DNA from: Flagellimonas zhangzhouensis
GTDB lineage: Bacteria > Bacteroidota > Bacteroidia > Flavobacteriales > Flavobacteriaceae
DNA length: 64,000 nt
Direction of reading: 5' to 3'
NCBI RefSeq assembly: GCF_900102925.1
Contig: NZ_FNKI01000004.1
Location: 1 to 64,000, forward strand
Shown here in pieces: positions 15,787-24,867 of this stretch; position 1 is the first letter of the stretch; each line of letters begins with the position of its first letter. The notes beneath the pieces are model-generated. The model made no database searches. It was not told the DNA's origin and saw only the letters and a list, made by a program, of their open reading frames with translations. The position numbers and the translations under genes were made by a program.

Positions 15787-15794
15787 TATATTTG
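15787..15794 (+). promoter_or_regulatory. Candidate -7 element for the efflux operon
   Basis: TATATTTG is an exact TAnnTTTG match 22 bp before the ATG at 15816. No TTTG at the usual -33 distance and no good heptamer pair accompany it, so control of this operon may differ from its neighbours. If used, it excludes the upstream ATG at 15783. Confidence 0.4.
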
Positions 15795-15815
15795 AAAAAC
15801 TGTAATAGTTTGGTT

Positions 15816-17093
15816 ATGAGGTATTTTGTGGGTATGATTTTTTTGTTCGGATTGGTACATCACAGCTGTGCACAGGAAAGATCCCTTGGATTCTTTGTGA
15901 CCAATGCCGAAGAAAATGCCCCGGGACTTTTGGAAAATGCCAACCTTCAAAAGGTAGGGGAACTACAGAACGAAATCATCAGGGCCCAGAACAATGCCTT
16001 TCAAATCAATGCCACCTCCGAAGTTTTGGTGGCCCCTTATTTCAACAGTAATGGCAAGTTTTTGGATGTGACCACAAACCCTTCCGTCAATGCACTGGGG
16101 TATGATGTGGGCATTACCAATGGGGGACTCTATTCCGCCCAAGTGAACATTACCAAAAACATTTTCAATAAGACGATCGTGGACAATCTGTTGCTCCAAA
16201 ACCAATTGTCCAATGCCTCCCTGGCCTTGGGACAGGAGGAAATGACCAGAAATTTGGTCAAGAACATCACGGACCTCTATATCTTCACTTACCAATTGCA
16301 ACTCCAAAAGGACTTTACCCTTGGTATCATTGAAGATCTCAATAATCGGTTAAATGTCATGGAGTTGTTGGTAAAGCGGGGCATTTTGGCCGAAAGTGAT
16401 TATTTGGCCATCCAATCGGATATAGGGACGAAACAATTGGAATTGGATCAGATCGATATCAACTTCAAGAACCTCTATACCCAAATGGGTAACTTGTCAG
16501 GGGTGACCCTTTCAAACTTCGATCCCTTGGCCGATCCCCAAATAGAAACAACGTCCCAAAAGGATACCCTGCTCTTCGAAAAAAGATTTGCCCTGGATAG
16601 CCTTCAGATATCCGCCGATCAAAATGTATTTGAGAACCAATATCGGCCACAGGTTTCAGTGTATGGCAACTCTGGATTGAATGCAGTGGACCTGAACAAC
16701 CTTCAACGCAGGTTCGGACTCAGTGCAGGCCTACGGTTGACCATACCGATCTACGATGGGCATCAGAAAAAATACAACGAGCTCCAAAATAAGCTGAAAT
16801 TGGACAACCTGGATTATTATAAGAAGTACAATGAGACCCAGGCCCAAAATACCTTTGAAAGCCTTCGGATGCAGATGGAGGGACAAACGGCATATTTGAA
16901 ACAGATGGAAGAACAACTGCAACTGCAGTCGAACATCCTGGAAATCTACAAACAAAAAATGGTTCAGGGACTTGCTTCCGTAATCGATTATTTGAACCTG
17001 GTCCAAACCTATAAATTGACGGCCTATGCCAAACTGCAGGCCCAGACCAACCTCTGGTTGTTGCGTAACCAATATAACTATACAAACTGGTGA
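15816..17093 (+). CDS. TolC-family outer-membrane efflux protein
   Basis: A 425-residue outer-membrane channel component of a tripartite pump. Signal sequence MRYFVGMIFLFGLVHHSCAQ, then two TolC repeats rich in long coiled-coil helices (for example LELDQIDINFKNLYTQMGNL) with Asn/Gln-rich helix ends. The start at 15816 is preferred because it gives a clean signal peptide and lies after the -7-like element; the ATG at 15783 is an alternative. The adaptor gene starts 2 bp after its stop and the RND pump follows, so all three pump parts are encoded together. Length is normal for the family. Confidence 0.88.
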   Translation: MRYFVGMIFLFGLVHHSCAQERSLGFFVTNAEENAPGLLENANLQKVGELQNEIIRAQNNAFQINATSEVLVAPYFNSNGKFLDVTTNPSVNALGYDVGITNGGLYSAQVNITKNIFNKTIVDNLLLQNQLSNASLALGQEEMTRNLVKNITDLYIFTYQLQLQKDFTLGIIEDLNNRLNVMELLVKRGILAESDYLAIQSDIGTKQLELDQIDINFKNLYTQMGNLSGVTLSNFDPLADPQIETTSQKDTLLFEKRFALDSLQISADQNVFENQYRPQVSVYGNSGLNAVDLNNLQRRFGLSAGLRLTIPIYDGHQKKYNELQNKLKLDNLDYYKKYNETQAQNTFESLRMQMEGQTAYLKQMEEQLQLQSNILEIYKQKMVQGLASVIDYLNLVQTYKLTAYAKLQAQTNLWLLRNQYNYTNW

Positions 17094-17094
17094 T

Positions 17095-18012
17095 ATGATG
17101 AAAAAATTAGGGTACACCTTTCTTTGCATATGGGTCTTGACCTCCGCGGGTTCCTGTAAAAGCGACCCCCAAAACACAACCACATCGGAAGTGCCCATTC
17201 AGGTAAAGACCGCTGCGGTTCAACAGGGTGACATCAAGGAATATATTACCTTCAATGGAGTGACCCTGTACCAGAAAAAGGAGAATGTGCGTTCCAATGT
17301 TACGGGATATGTCTCTTGGTTGCCCCATAAATTGGGGTCCCATATCCGTGCTGGACAAACCTTTGCCACGGTCAGGACCAAGGAACAGGATGCGCTGGCC
17401 GAAGCCGTAAGGATAGATAGTACCTTGGCCAAGCTTTCAGGGCCTATTTCAGTCATTAGCAATGGTACTGGGGTCATAGCCCAACTCAATGTGCAGCGTA
17501 ATGATTATGTGGCGGAAGGGGATGTGCTGGCCATAATTTCAGAACCAAGGTCCCTCGTGGTCCAAGTCAACGTGCCCTATGAATATGGGGACCATATCGA
17601 TATCGGGACCCTTTGCGAGATCATGTTGCAGAACGGAACGGTCATACAGGCCAAGATATCGGCCATCCTTCCAGTGATCGACCCTGTTCCCCAATCCCAA
17701 CAATTTTTGATCCAACTCCCCGACCAAGAACTTCCCGAAAACCTGAACGTGCAGGTCAAGACCGTCTACAAGGAAAAAAAGAATGCCATGGCCGTGCCAC
17801 ACTCCGCCCTACAATCCAATGAATTGTTGACCGATTTTTGGGTCATAAAGGTCTTGGGTGACACCCTGGCGGTCAGACAAGATGTCGAGACGGGCCTCAA
17901 AAACGATTCCTTGATCGAGGTGATGTCAAAAAACCTGGGAATCCATGACAAGGTGGTGACCGAGGGCAGTTATCAAATGCAGGATTCCACCAAAGTCAGT
18001 ATCGAAAAATAA
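17095..18012 (+). CDS. RND efflux periplasmic adaptor (membrane-fusion protein)
   Basis: A 305-residue lipoprotein adaptor (lipobox SAGSC followed by KSD). Lipoyl-like half-motifs surround a very short alpha-hairpin (GYVSWLPHKLGSHIRAGQ and GTGVIAQLNVQRNDYVAEGD), followed by beta-barrel and membrane-proximal domains. It is compact: the helical hairpin of AcrA-type adaptors is nearly absent. It bridges the inner-membrane pump encoded next and the TolC protein encoded before. Either ATG 17095 or ATG 17098 can serve as start. The stop overlaps the ATG of the pump by one base. Confidence 0.86.
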   Translation: MMKKLGYTFLCIWVLTSAGSCKSDPQNTTTSEVPIQVKTAAVQQGDIKEYITFNGVTLYQKKENVRSNVTGYVSWLPHKLGSHIRAGQTFATVRTKEQDALAEAVRIDSTLAKLSGPISVISNGTGVIAQLNVQRNDYVAEGDVLAIISEPRSLVVQVNVPYEYGDHIDIGTLCEIMLQNGTVIQAKISAILPVIDPVPQSQQFLIQLPDQELPENLNVQVKTVYKEKKNAMAVPHSALQSNELLTDFWVIKVLGDTLAVRQDVETGLKNDSLIEVMSKNLGIHDKVVTEGSYQMQDSTKVSIEK

Positions 18013-21011
18013 TGAAGCTATCCTACTCCAAATACAAATACCCACTTTTGGCCATAGCCCTGATGTTATTGATTGGGGGTGTTTTTTCCTATAGGGGACT
18101 GAAGACGGGACTGTTTCCCGATATCACCTTTCCGAAGATCAAAGTGATCGCGGATGCGGGTCAGCAACCTGTGGACAAAATGATGACCACGGTGACCATC
18201 CCCTTGGAAAATATTATCCGAAGAACGGAAGGGTTGCAATATATCCGTAGTACCACCTCAAGGGGCAGTTGTGAGATTTCGGTCTTTTTGGATTGGAGTA
18301 CCGATATCAATACGGCCAAATCGCAGATTGAATCCTTTATCAACCAGTCCCAAGGGGATATTTTGCCCAATACGACCACATCCGTAGAGAAAATGAACCC
18401 CTCCATTCTGCCGGTAATGGGGTATTCCCTGGAAGGGGAGGGGCTCTCCCAAGTGGATTTGAAAAAAATAGCGAAATATCAGATAAAGCCCTATTTGGCC
18501 GCCACGCCGGGTGTGTCGGACATTGCGGTGATAGGGGGCAAGGACAAGGAATACCAAATCGAGTTGAAACCGTATGTCATCCATACCCTTGGTATTTCGA
18601 TTGCTGCGGTTACCAGTGCCGTGGTCAATTCCAATATCCTCCAATCCAATGGATATGCCTCGGATTACAATCGATTGTACCTAACCCTGACCGACAATGC
18701 CATCGATGATCTGGATGATCTTCGCAACCTGGTCATCATCAACTCCCCGAATCGTTTGATCCGGTTGAAAGATATTGCCGAGGTCAAAGTGACCGAGGCC
18801 AAATCCTATACCAAGATTCTGGCCAATGGTAAAAATGTTCCCCTGATCGCTGTCATCAAACAGCCCAATGCCAACCTTGTGGAGGTCAACAACACTATTG
18901 AAAAAAAGGTAAAGGAACTGGAGTCCATTCTCCCAAAGGGTGTAAAACTCTTACCCTATTACAAACAAGCGGATTTTGTCAATACCAGTATCAGCAGTAT
19001 CAAGGATGTACTTTGGATAGGTCTGGTCCTGGCCCTATTGGTAGTTATCCTGTTCCTACGGTCTTTTTCGGCCAGTATGGTGGTACTGTTTACCATTCCC
19101 CTTTCCCTTTCCTTGACCCTTATTGTTTTGGATGCCATTGGTTACACTTTCAATATCATGACCCTTGGTGCCATAGCTGCTGCCATTGGCCTGATGATAG
19201 ACGACGTGGTCATCATCGTGGAACAGGTGCATAAGATCAAAGAGGAGCATCCGGACCAGAACGCTGCATGGTGGTCCAAGGAGGCCATTGCCCATTTATT
19301 TCCGGCCATGGTAGGGTCGTCCTTGAGCACATTGGTGATTTTTATTCCCTTTGTGCTGATGACAGGGGTGGCAGGGGCCTATTTCAAGGTGATGGCGTTT
19401 AGTATGATCATTGCGTTGGCCTGTTCCTTTTTGGTGACATGGCTTGTGGTACCCGTACTTTCAATGCTATTCTCTTCGAAAAAGAAGATCACGAAAAAAC
19501 ATCATACGAATACCCAATGGATCCATATGGTTCTCACCAGACCAGTGATTGGGGTTCTTTTTGCCCTGGGATGTTTGGTCATCATTTGGCTGGTTCCCTC
19601 GAAATTGGCGTCCGGATTTTTACCGGAAATGGATGAAGGTAGCATTGTTTTGGACTATTACAGTCCTGCGGGAACCACTTTGGAGGAGACGGATCGGATG
19701 CTACAGGTGGTCAACCGGATTTTGGACGAGCAACCGGAAGTGGAGGCCTATTCTGCACGCTTGGGTACACAAATGGGGTTTTTCATAACGGAGCAGAACC
19801 GAGGGGATTATTTAATAAAACTAAACGACAAACGGAAAAAGACCACAACCGAGGTCTCCGATGAGATCAGGGGACGAATTGAGGCGGCGGTGCCACCTCT
19901 TACGGTAGATTTTGGTCAGGTGATCGGTGATATGTTGGGAGACCTTATGAGTTCCGTACAACCTATCGAGATTAAAGTATTTGGTGATGATATTGGCAAA
20001 TTGGAGGATTTTTCCAGGCAGATTGCATCTTTGGTGGAGCAGGTTAATGGTACGGCCGATGTGAGCGACGGAATCATTGTGGCGGGCCCCGAGGTACTCA
20101 TACAGCCCAACGTACCCATTTTGGCACAATTGGGATTGACCCCTGCCGATTTTCAAACGCAATTGGAAACCCAGATACAAGGGGTGGTCATCAGTAGTAT
20201 CATTGAAAGGGAACAGGCCGTGAACATCCGGTTGGTGTTTCCCGGCACCAACACCAATTCGGTTTCGGATATCCAACAAATGACCCTGCAATTGCCCAGT
20301 GGGGATATCGTACCCTTACAAAAGGTGGCGAAAATCGAAATAGGGAAGGGAGTGGCAGAGATCAATCGGGAAAACCAAAAATCCATGGGGGTCGTTACGG
20401 CTCGCTTGAACAACAGGGACCTGGGGTCGACCTTGACCGATATCCGAAACAATCTGTCCACGAAGATCAGCCTTCCCTCGGGGTATCATATTGAATATGG
20501 AGGGGAATACCAGCAACAACAACAGGCTTTTAAGGAATTGATGCTCATTTTGATTGCCGCGGTACTGTTGGTCTTTACCGTCATATTGTTTCTGTTCAGA
20601 AAGATCAAGATTGCTCTTGCCATCATATTCATTGCCATTTTAGGGGTTGCAGGTTGTCTGTTGAGTCTATTATTGACAGGAACACCTTTGAACGTAGGAA
20701 GTTACACAGGTATCATTATGATAGTTGGGATTATCGGGGAGAATGCCATTTTTACCTATCGACAGTACCAAGAGTGTGATGTTTCGTTATCACATCTTCA
20801 AAAGATCGAATATTCCATAGCGCAACGATTGCGGCCCAAATTAATGACAGCCACTGCCGCAATCATGGCCTTGATCCCCTTGGCCCTGGGTATCGGAGCA
20901 GGGGCCCAGTTGCACCAGCCCTTGGCGATTGCCGTCATCGGAGGGTTGGTCTTTGCATTGCCATTGCTATTGGTGGTACTTCCAATTATACTTAAATTGT
21001 TGAAGGAGTAG
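18012..21011 (+). CDS. RND-family efflux pump, inner-membrane permease
   Basis: A 999-residue resistance-nodulation-division transporter with the usual plan: helix 1 at the N-terminus, a large periplasmic loop, helices 2-6 from about 335, a second periplasmic loop, and helices 8-12 at the end. Helix 4 has GLMIDDVVIIVEQ with the two adjacent Asp residues of proton-coupled drug-type pumps, in contrast to the single-Asp VDGAV form of the metal pump at 28414-32769. It is co-transcribed with its adaptor and TolC. Substrate unknown; organic compounds or lipids are likelier than metals. The stub at 46612-46892 derives from a sister of this gene. Confidence 0.9.
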   Translation: MKLSYSKYKYPLLAIALMLLIGGVFSYRGLKTGLFPDITFPKIKVIADAGQQPVDKMMTTVTIPLENIIRRTEGLQYIRSTTSRGSCEISVFLDWSTDINTAKSQIESFINQSQGDILPNTTTSVEKMNPSILPVMGYSLEGEGLSQVDLKKIAKYQIKPYLAATPGVSDIAVIGGKDKEYQIELKPYVIHTLGISIAAVTSAVVNSNILQSNGYASDYNRLYLTLTDNAIDDLDDLRNLVIINSPNRLIRLKDIAEVKVTEAKSYTKILANGKNVPLIAVIKQPNANLVEVNNTIEKKVKELESILPKGVKLLPYYKQADFVNTSISSIKDVLWIGLVLALLVVILFLRSFSASMVVLFTIPLSLSLTLIVLDAIGYTFNIMTLGAIAAAIGLMIDDVVIIVEQVHKIKEEHPDQNAAWWSKEAIAHLFPAMVGSSLSTLVIFIPFVLMTGVAGAYFKVMAFSMIIALACSFLVTWLVVPVLSMLFSSKKKITKKHHTNTQWIHMVLTRPVIGVLFALGCLVIIWLVPSKLASGFLPEMDEGSIVLDYYSPAGTTLEETDRMLQVVNRILDEQPEVEAYSARLGTQMGFFITEQNRGDYLIKLNDKRKKTTTEVSDEIRGRIEAAVPPLTVDFGQVIGDMLGDLMSSVQPIEIKVFGDDIGKLEDFSRQIASLVEQVNGTADVSDGIIVAGPEVLIQPNVPILAQLGLTPADFQTQLETQIQGVVISSIIEREQAVNIRLVFPGTNTNSVSDIQQMTLQLPSGDIVPLQKVAKIEIGKGVAEINRENQKSMGVVTARLNNRDLGSTLTDIRNNLSTKISLPSGYHIEYGGEYQQQQQAFKELMLILIAAVLLVFTVILFLFRKIKIALAIIFIAILGVAGCLLSLLLTGTPLNVGSYTGIIMIVGIIGENAIFTYRQYQECDVSLSHLQKIEYSIAQRLRPKLMTATAAIMALIPLALGIGAGAQLHQPLAIAVIGGLVFALPLLLVVLPIILKLLKE

Positions 21012-21025
21012 AAACAATTTAAAAG

Positions 21026-21796
21026 ATGCCATTGATTGGAATTGCTTTGTCAGGAGGAGGTGCAAGGGGAGCTGCCCATATAGGGGTCCTTCAGGCCCTG
21101 AACGAGCACGGAGTATTTCCAGAGGATGTTTCCGGATCCAGTGCGGGAAGCATCATCGCGGCATTGTACTGTTTTGGATATACCCCGTTGGAGATTCTTG
21201 ACCTTTCACATGAAAAAGAGTTTTTAAAGATCTTTAAATTGGGAATCTTCAATAAGGGAGTTACCGAGCTTACCTTTTTGAAGAGATTTCTAGAAGCCCA
21301 TATTCATATACCTGGGCACGAGAATCCTAGGAACAGACTTCATGTCTGTATGTCCAATATCAATTCAGGAAAGTTTGAAATAGCCTCAGAGGGTAATTTC
21401 ATCGTTCCCTTGTTGGCATCATGCGCCTTACCATTACTGTTCAAACCTATTGTTCACAATGGATATACCTATGTCGATGGGGGTTTGTTGAATAATTTGC
21501 CCATTGAGCCCCTGATGGCCAGCTGTGATACTGTTATCGGTTCCAGTGTCTGTCCCCATGAAGAAAGGTATGATATCCAGGGAAGACGGAATGTTGGTTC
21601 ACGTTGTTTTCAATTGGCCATTTGGAACACTATCTATCCCCGCCTCAAGGAATGCGATTTGGCCTTGGAAATTGAGGACAGCTATCGTTTCAATATGTTT
21701 GACATCAAGGAATCCAAAACACTTTTTGAAATCGGTTACGAGTCCACCTTAAAGAAAATACCAAAGCTTATGGAAATCCTAGAAGAAAAAAAGTAG
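21026..21796 (+). CDS. Patatin-like phospholipase
   Basis: A 256-residue soluble patatin-family acyl hydrolase. Seen: oxyanion loop SGGGARGAAH (residues 9-18), nucleophile elbow GSSAG with Ser39, and the dyad Asp in YVDGG near residue 150. This class cleaves acyl chains from phospholipids. It starts 14 bp after the RND pump stop, so it is probably the last gene of the efflux operon. Its placement fits the lipid-remodelling theme of the upstream genes, although regulation by the same operator is not shown. It resembles the RssA-type cytoplasmic patatins of bacteria. Confidence 0.88.
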   Translation: MPLIGIALSGGGARGAAHIGVLQALNEHGVFPEDVSGSSAGSIIAALYCFGYTPLEILDLSHEKEFLKIFKLGIFNKGVTELTFLKRFLEAHIHIPGHENPRNRLHVCMSNINSGKFEIASEGNFIVPLLASCALPLLFKPIVHNGYTYVDGGLLNNLPIEPLMASCDTVIGSSVCPHEERYDIQGRRNVGSRCFQLAIWNTIYPRLKECDLALEIEDSYRFNMFDIKESKTLFEIGYESTLKKIPKLMEILEEKK

Positions 21797-21799
21797 GGT

Positions 21800-22192
21800 T
21801 TACTTTGATGATTTTTCCGAAAGCATTTTTTTCAATTCCTTGATTTCCTGCATCAAAAGCGCAATTTCCTTTTCGGCCTTGATGTTGACATTATAGTCGT
21901 TTTCAGCCCTGATCTCCGCTCTTTTGGCCTGAAGGTTTTGACCCACCATCAATAAGGGCATCAGGAATATCTGGATCATATTGGAAATGAACAACCATAG
22001 TACAAAGGCGGGGTAGGGGTCGAACCGGAAGTTGACGGGTGCGAACATGTTCCAACCTAGCCAAAATATGGTCCATACCAAAATAAGGATGAAAAAACCG
22101 ATGGTCCCGATGCGTTCCGTGATCCATATGGCGAAACGTTCCGATGGTTTTAAATTGTTTTTATAGACGTGGTTGGTGTTCTTGATTTCCAT
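21800..22192 (-). CDS. DUF1003 family membrane protein
   Basis: A 130-residue protein with two membrane helices (about 27-48 and 60-82, containing WTIFWLGWNMFAP) followed by a charged C-terminal coiled coil, the DUF1003 pattern. Molecular role unknown. Its ATG shares a base with the stop of the upstream MscS gene (TAATG), so they form a two-gene operon. It is convergent with the patatin gene, with 3 bp between the stops. Confidence 0.82.
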   Translation of the reverse strand: MEIKNTNHVYKNNLKPSERFAIWITERIGTIGFFILILVWTIFWLGWNMFAPVNFRFDPYPAFVLWLFISNMIQIFLMPLLMVGQNLQAKRAEIRAENDYNVNIKAEKEIALLMQEIKELKKMLSEKSSK

Positions 22193-23055
22193 TAGATTTC
22201 ATTTTTGTCCATGGTATTGGGGAATGTAACAGTTCGTTGGGGGAATGGGATTTCGATACCTGCATCATCAAACCTTTTCTTGATACTCTGTAAAAGGTCG
22301 CATTGAAGGACAAACCCATCGGCCGAATTGGCCGCCCACGCCCAAACCCGTAGGTTCACGGATGAATCGTTAAGGGCCGTTACCCTTGCAATCACAGGAG
22401 GAACTTTGTTCTCCAAACCCTCCTTGTTTCTGGAATCGATATGCAGTGGGTGTTTCGCTACTTCTTCCTTCATGATATCCAAGGCTTTTTCCACATTTGA
22501 GGAATATCCTATGCCAATGTCAATCATTTTGCAACACTTGGTATCCCCCAAGTGGGCGTTGATGATCAAATCGGAACTTATCACTGAATTGGGGACAATG
22601 ATTCTATTGTTCTCAAAATCACGAATCACGACTTGACGTAGGTTTATGTCTTCAACAATTCCAGTAAAACTTTCACGGATGGTAATCTTGTCATTCACGC
22701 GGAAAGGTTTAAATATGACAATCAAGATGCCGCTCATGATATTGCTAAGCGCTTGTTGGGATGCAAGACCTGCAATCAGGGAAACAACACCGGCACCTGC
22801 CAAAAGGGAATGACCGACAATTTTGAATTCAGGAATCTGTACTAAGGCACATGCAATGCCCACCACATAGATCAGTGCGGTAGAAATATGTTTGATAAAG
22901 AGAAACCCGGTCAAATCCTTGTGATGGTTCAACAAGGATTTTTTAATGAAACGGTTTAGGAACCAGTTAAAGACTAAAGCAATTGTAATAGTGAGAAGTA
23001 TGATAATTACAATCAATGTCAATGTCCTGAATTCTGTAAATAGCATTTTAATCAT
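22192..23055 (-). CDS. mscS: MscS-family mechanosensitive channel
   Basis: A 287-residue small-conductance mechanosensitive channel that vents solutes during hypo-osmotic shock. Three membrane helices at the N-terminus end in the pore helix region ALSNIMSGILIVIF, followed by the beta-domain (KPFRVNDKITI, VPNSVISSDLIIN) and the alpha/beta C-terminal domain. I take the ATG at 23055; GTG and TTG codons up to 23076 are possible but less likely. It is coupled to the DUF1003 gene. A 290-bp stretch upstream holds no gene, only A+T-rich sequence before the IS21-type end at 23373. Confidence 0.87.
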   Translation of the reverse strand: MIKMLFTEFRTLTLIVIIILLTITIALVFNWFLNRFIKKSLLNHHKDLTGFLFIKHISTALIYVVGIACALVQIPEFKIVGHSLLAGAGVVSLIAGLASQQALSNIMSGILIVIFKPFRVNDKITIRESFTGIVEDINLRQVVIRDFENNRIIVPNSVISSDLIINAHLGDTKCCKMIDIGIGYSSNVEKALDIMKEEVAKHPLHIDSRNKEGLENKVPPVIARVTALNDSSVNLRVWAWAANSADGFVLQCDLLQSIKKRFDDAGIEIPFPQRTVTFPNTMDKNEI

Positions 23056-23327
23056 GGACACTTGAAATTTCACCAATCCGTAGAGATTAATATAATCTTT
23101 TATTTACTTAGATTGTTGTAAAAAGTTGAATGTAGCAATCTTCAAAGGTCTTTTTGGAAGACTTCAAAAAATCATTAAGTCCTGACTGCATTTAAAATAA
23201 CATCGCAAACATGGGCCTTAATTGGATGAGTTGGATGGTTGGGGCCACCAAAAATAGAAAATTTGAGTCACCCAATATTTGGTTTTAGTGCGTTGAAAAT
23301 TAGATTTTTGAGTTAGTTTTGAGGGTG

Positions 23328-23373
23328 CTCAATTTTGTCCGGCGAAGGTGGTATACTATGTCCGGCGTTTCCA
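23328..23373 (+). mobile_element. Isolated terminal end of an IS21-type element
   Basis: Two CCGGC-containing repeats ending in ...GTTTCCA at 23373. The last 27 bp (23347-23373) are identical to the reverse complement of 44062-44088, the left end of the intact IS21 element. The inner repeat (CCGGCGAAGGTGG) equals that at the right end of the same element (46575-46587). No transposase remains to the left, so this is what a deletion left of a second copy. Confidence 0.65.
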
Positions 23374-23641
23374 CTTTGACAGGACTTTTGGCTATCAGCG
23401 CAACTTTGCTGAAACCTACCAGGCACGGAAAGACTTTATTAAGAATCCCAAAATCTATTTTGCTTCGTTGATGAAATTGCCCACCAACGAAAAGGCAATC
23501 GCTTTTAAACTGATGCGGGAAACGGGCATCCCGATTATGCCGAGCATCCCAACCAATCAGGCGCAGCTTGCCCTAAAGGTTTTCAATCAGCTTCGCAAAG
23601 GTTTGGACGTGGCCATCAAATCAAGTTCCATCGGAAGCTAA
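23374..23641 (+). pseudogene. 3' fragment of an unidentified gene, cut by the IS end
   Basis: An open frame that is coding-like from the IS junction (FDRTFGYQRNFAE...) to its stop, with charged, helical residues such as KLPTNEKAIAFKLMRETGI. The only start codons lie inside the IS end, so the 5' part has been lost. I do not recognise the family; an association with mobilisation functions of Bacteroidota elements is possible but not shown. The next gene begins 10 bp after its stop, suggesting a former operon. Confidence 0.5.
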
Positions 23642-23651
23642 ATCTTAGTTT

Positions 23652-23990
23652 ATGCAACTGGACAACCTTACAACGGTACTCTTAATTCTTGGCTTAGCTA
23701 GTGCGCTATTTTATATGCTGTACCGATTGACCCGTTATGCCTTTATTTTAAATGGGATTTTGCTAGGGATTTTGGCGTTCTACCTATCGAGCAGCAATGA
23801 CCTAATCTTGATTTCATTGGTTCTAATTTGCCCCCTGATGCTAATCAATACGGGACTGTACGTTTTCTTGCACAAAACGGACGAGCCAAAAAGTGCCGAG
23901 AGCAAGTATCTGAAACGCTATGGTTATGATCCAAATTTGAAGCGGCTACGACCACGGTCTGAGAATTATCGGAAACCACATCGGCACTAA
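23652..23990 (+). CDS. Hypothetical membrane protein, possibly with a chimeric C-terminus
   Basis: A 112-residue product with a clear ATG and two or three hydrophobic helices (about 8-28, 30-47 and 52-72), then a basic tail. No family recognised. From about position 23900 to the stop it runs antisense to a sequence that reads as a DUF6660-type protein, so the last 30 or so residues may have been acquired at a recombination junction. The tail (KYLKRYGYDPNLKRLRPR) nevertheless looks plausible as protein. Confidence 0.45.
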   Translation: MQLDNLTTVLLILGLASALFYMLYRLTRYAFILNGILLGILAFYLSSSNDLILISLVLICPLMLINTGLYVFLHKTDEPKSAESKYLKRYGYDPNLKRLRPRSENYRKPHRH

Positions 23991-24058
23991 CATCAGTACA
24001 AGGCAACGCGTTGAGCGTTAAAATATATAGACCAAATATGAATGTTAATAATTTCACG
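23900..24058 (-). pseudogene. Truncated DUF6660-type small secreted protein
   Basis: From a GTG at 24058 the frame reads MKLLTFIFGLYILTLNALPC, then DHNHSVSDTCS. This is the typical start of small Flavobacteriia proteins that accompany CzcA-type efflux genes and normally continue into a Cys/His cluster of the form SPFCxCxCC. Here the frame loses that cluster just after DTCS, near 23900, where it enters the 3' end of the oppositely oriented gene. It lies downstream of, and in the same direction as, the metal-efflux operon. I infer a 3' truncation by rearrangement. Confidence 0.5.
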
Positions 24059-24112
24059 TTGCAAAGATAACAAAATGGTCTGGCTGCAAACTTTTTGCAA
24101 TTCCAGATGCTC

Positions 24113-24862
24113 TCATCTACCAATTTCATCTAAACGTTTTTTCTTTTTAAGTATTTTCAAAATGAGATATAGTACTGAGCTTGAAATTGCTGCATAGAAC
24201 CAAAAATCGATTATTAGTAGGGAGCTGGTATATGCAATAATGCATTCGAACCATTCAAATAACCAAAACAGTAAAAAGATTGCAGCCAGACCATTTTTTT
24301 CCTTTTTTAAGACTTTCATCACACTAAATGGATAATTTGGCCTAATGACTTTTTTAAATGCGGGAATAAATGGAGGTGTATGGGATGACCATTTTAGGTA
24401 TTCATTGCCGAATTTCTCAATGAGAAAACTTTCTTCCGCATACATTATCCGTTCGTAATAGAGCCAAAAGAGAAATATAAAGGAGATTATAAACCATAAA
24501 TTTGCTGTAAGCATCGCTACACCGAGCCACATTAAAAAATTTCCAAGATACAACGGGTGCCTAATAACCGAATACATTCCAGTTGTGTTGAGCTCATCTG
24601 CTACCTGTCCCATTTTTGTATTTCGGCCTGAAGTGTTTTTTGGTGTAAAACCAACGGTCAATACTCTTATAAGCAATCCCATCAAACTTACACCCAGGCA
24701 TATGAATTCATAATATTCATCTATTGCCGATTCTATTGCGGGGTTTTGAAACTTGCTGTAAATATGCACACTTAAACCAATAAGAAGAAAAATGAGTGGG
24801 AGGTAGCTGCGATTTTTGAAAAGGAAATCTCCTTGTTTTTTGAATTCGTTATATAATGCCAT
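24113..24862 (-). CDS. Isoprenylcysteine carboxyl methyltransferase-like membrane protein
   Basis: A 249-residue membrane protein of the ICMT/PEMT family. Its central signature is GMYSVIRHPLYLGNFL followed by the E-rich segment EESFLIEKFGNEYLKW, which binds S-adenosylmethionine in this fold. About six hydrophobic helices are present. Bacterial members methylate lipids or small molecules; the substrate is unknown. I take the ATG at 24862; a TTG at 24871 would overlap the porin stop. It is the last intact gene of the tightly packed efflux operon. Confidence 0.75.
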   Translation of the reverse strand: MALYNEFKKQGDFLFKNRSYLPLIFLLIGLSVHIYSKFQNPAIESAIDEYYEFICLGVSLMGLLIRVLTVGFTPKNTSGRNTKMGQVADELNTTGMYSVIRHPLYLGNFLMWLGVAMLTANLWFIISFIFLFWLYYERIMYAEESFLIEKFGNEYLKWSSHTPPFIPAFKKVIRPNYPFSVMKVLKKEKNGLAAIFLLFWLFEWFECIIAYTSSLLIIDFWFYAAISSSVLYLILKILKKKKRLDEIGR

Positions 24863-24867
24863 TTGGT

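Noticed and set aside
15760..15794. Possible heptamer pair before the TolC gene
   Set aside because: Only one heptamer-like sequence (TTTTGAA) fits the spacing to TATATTTG; the second position (TTATCCA) does not.
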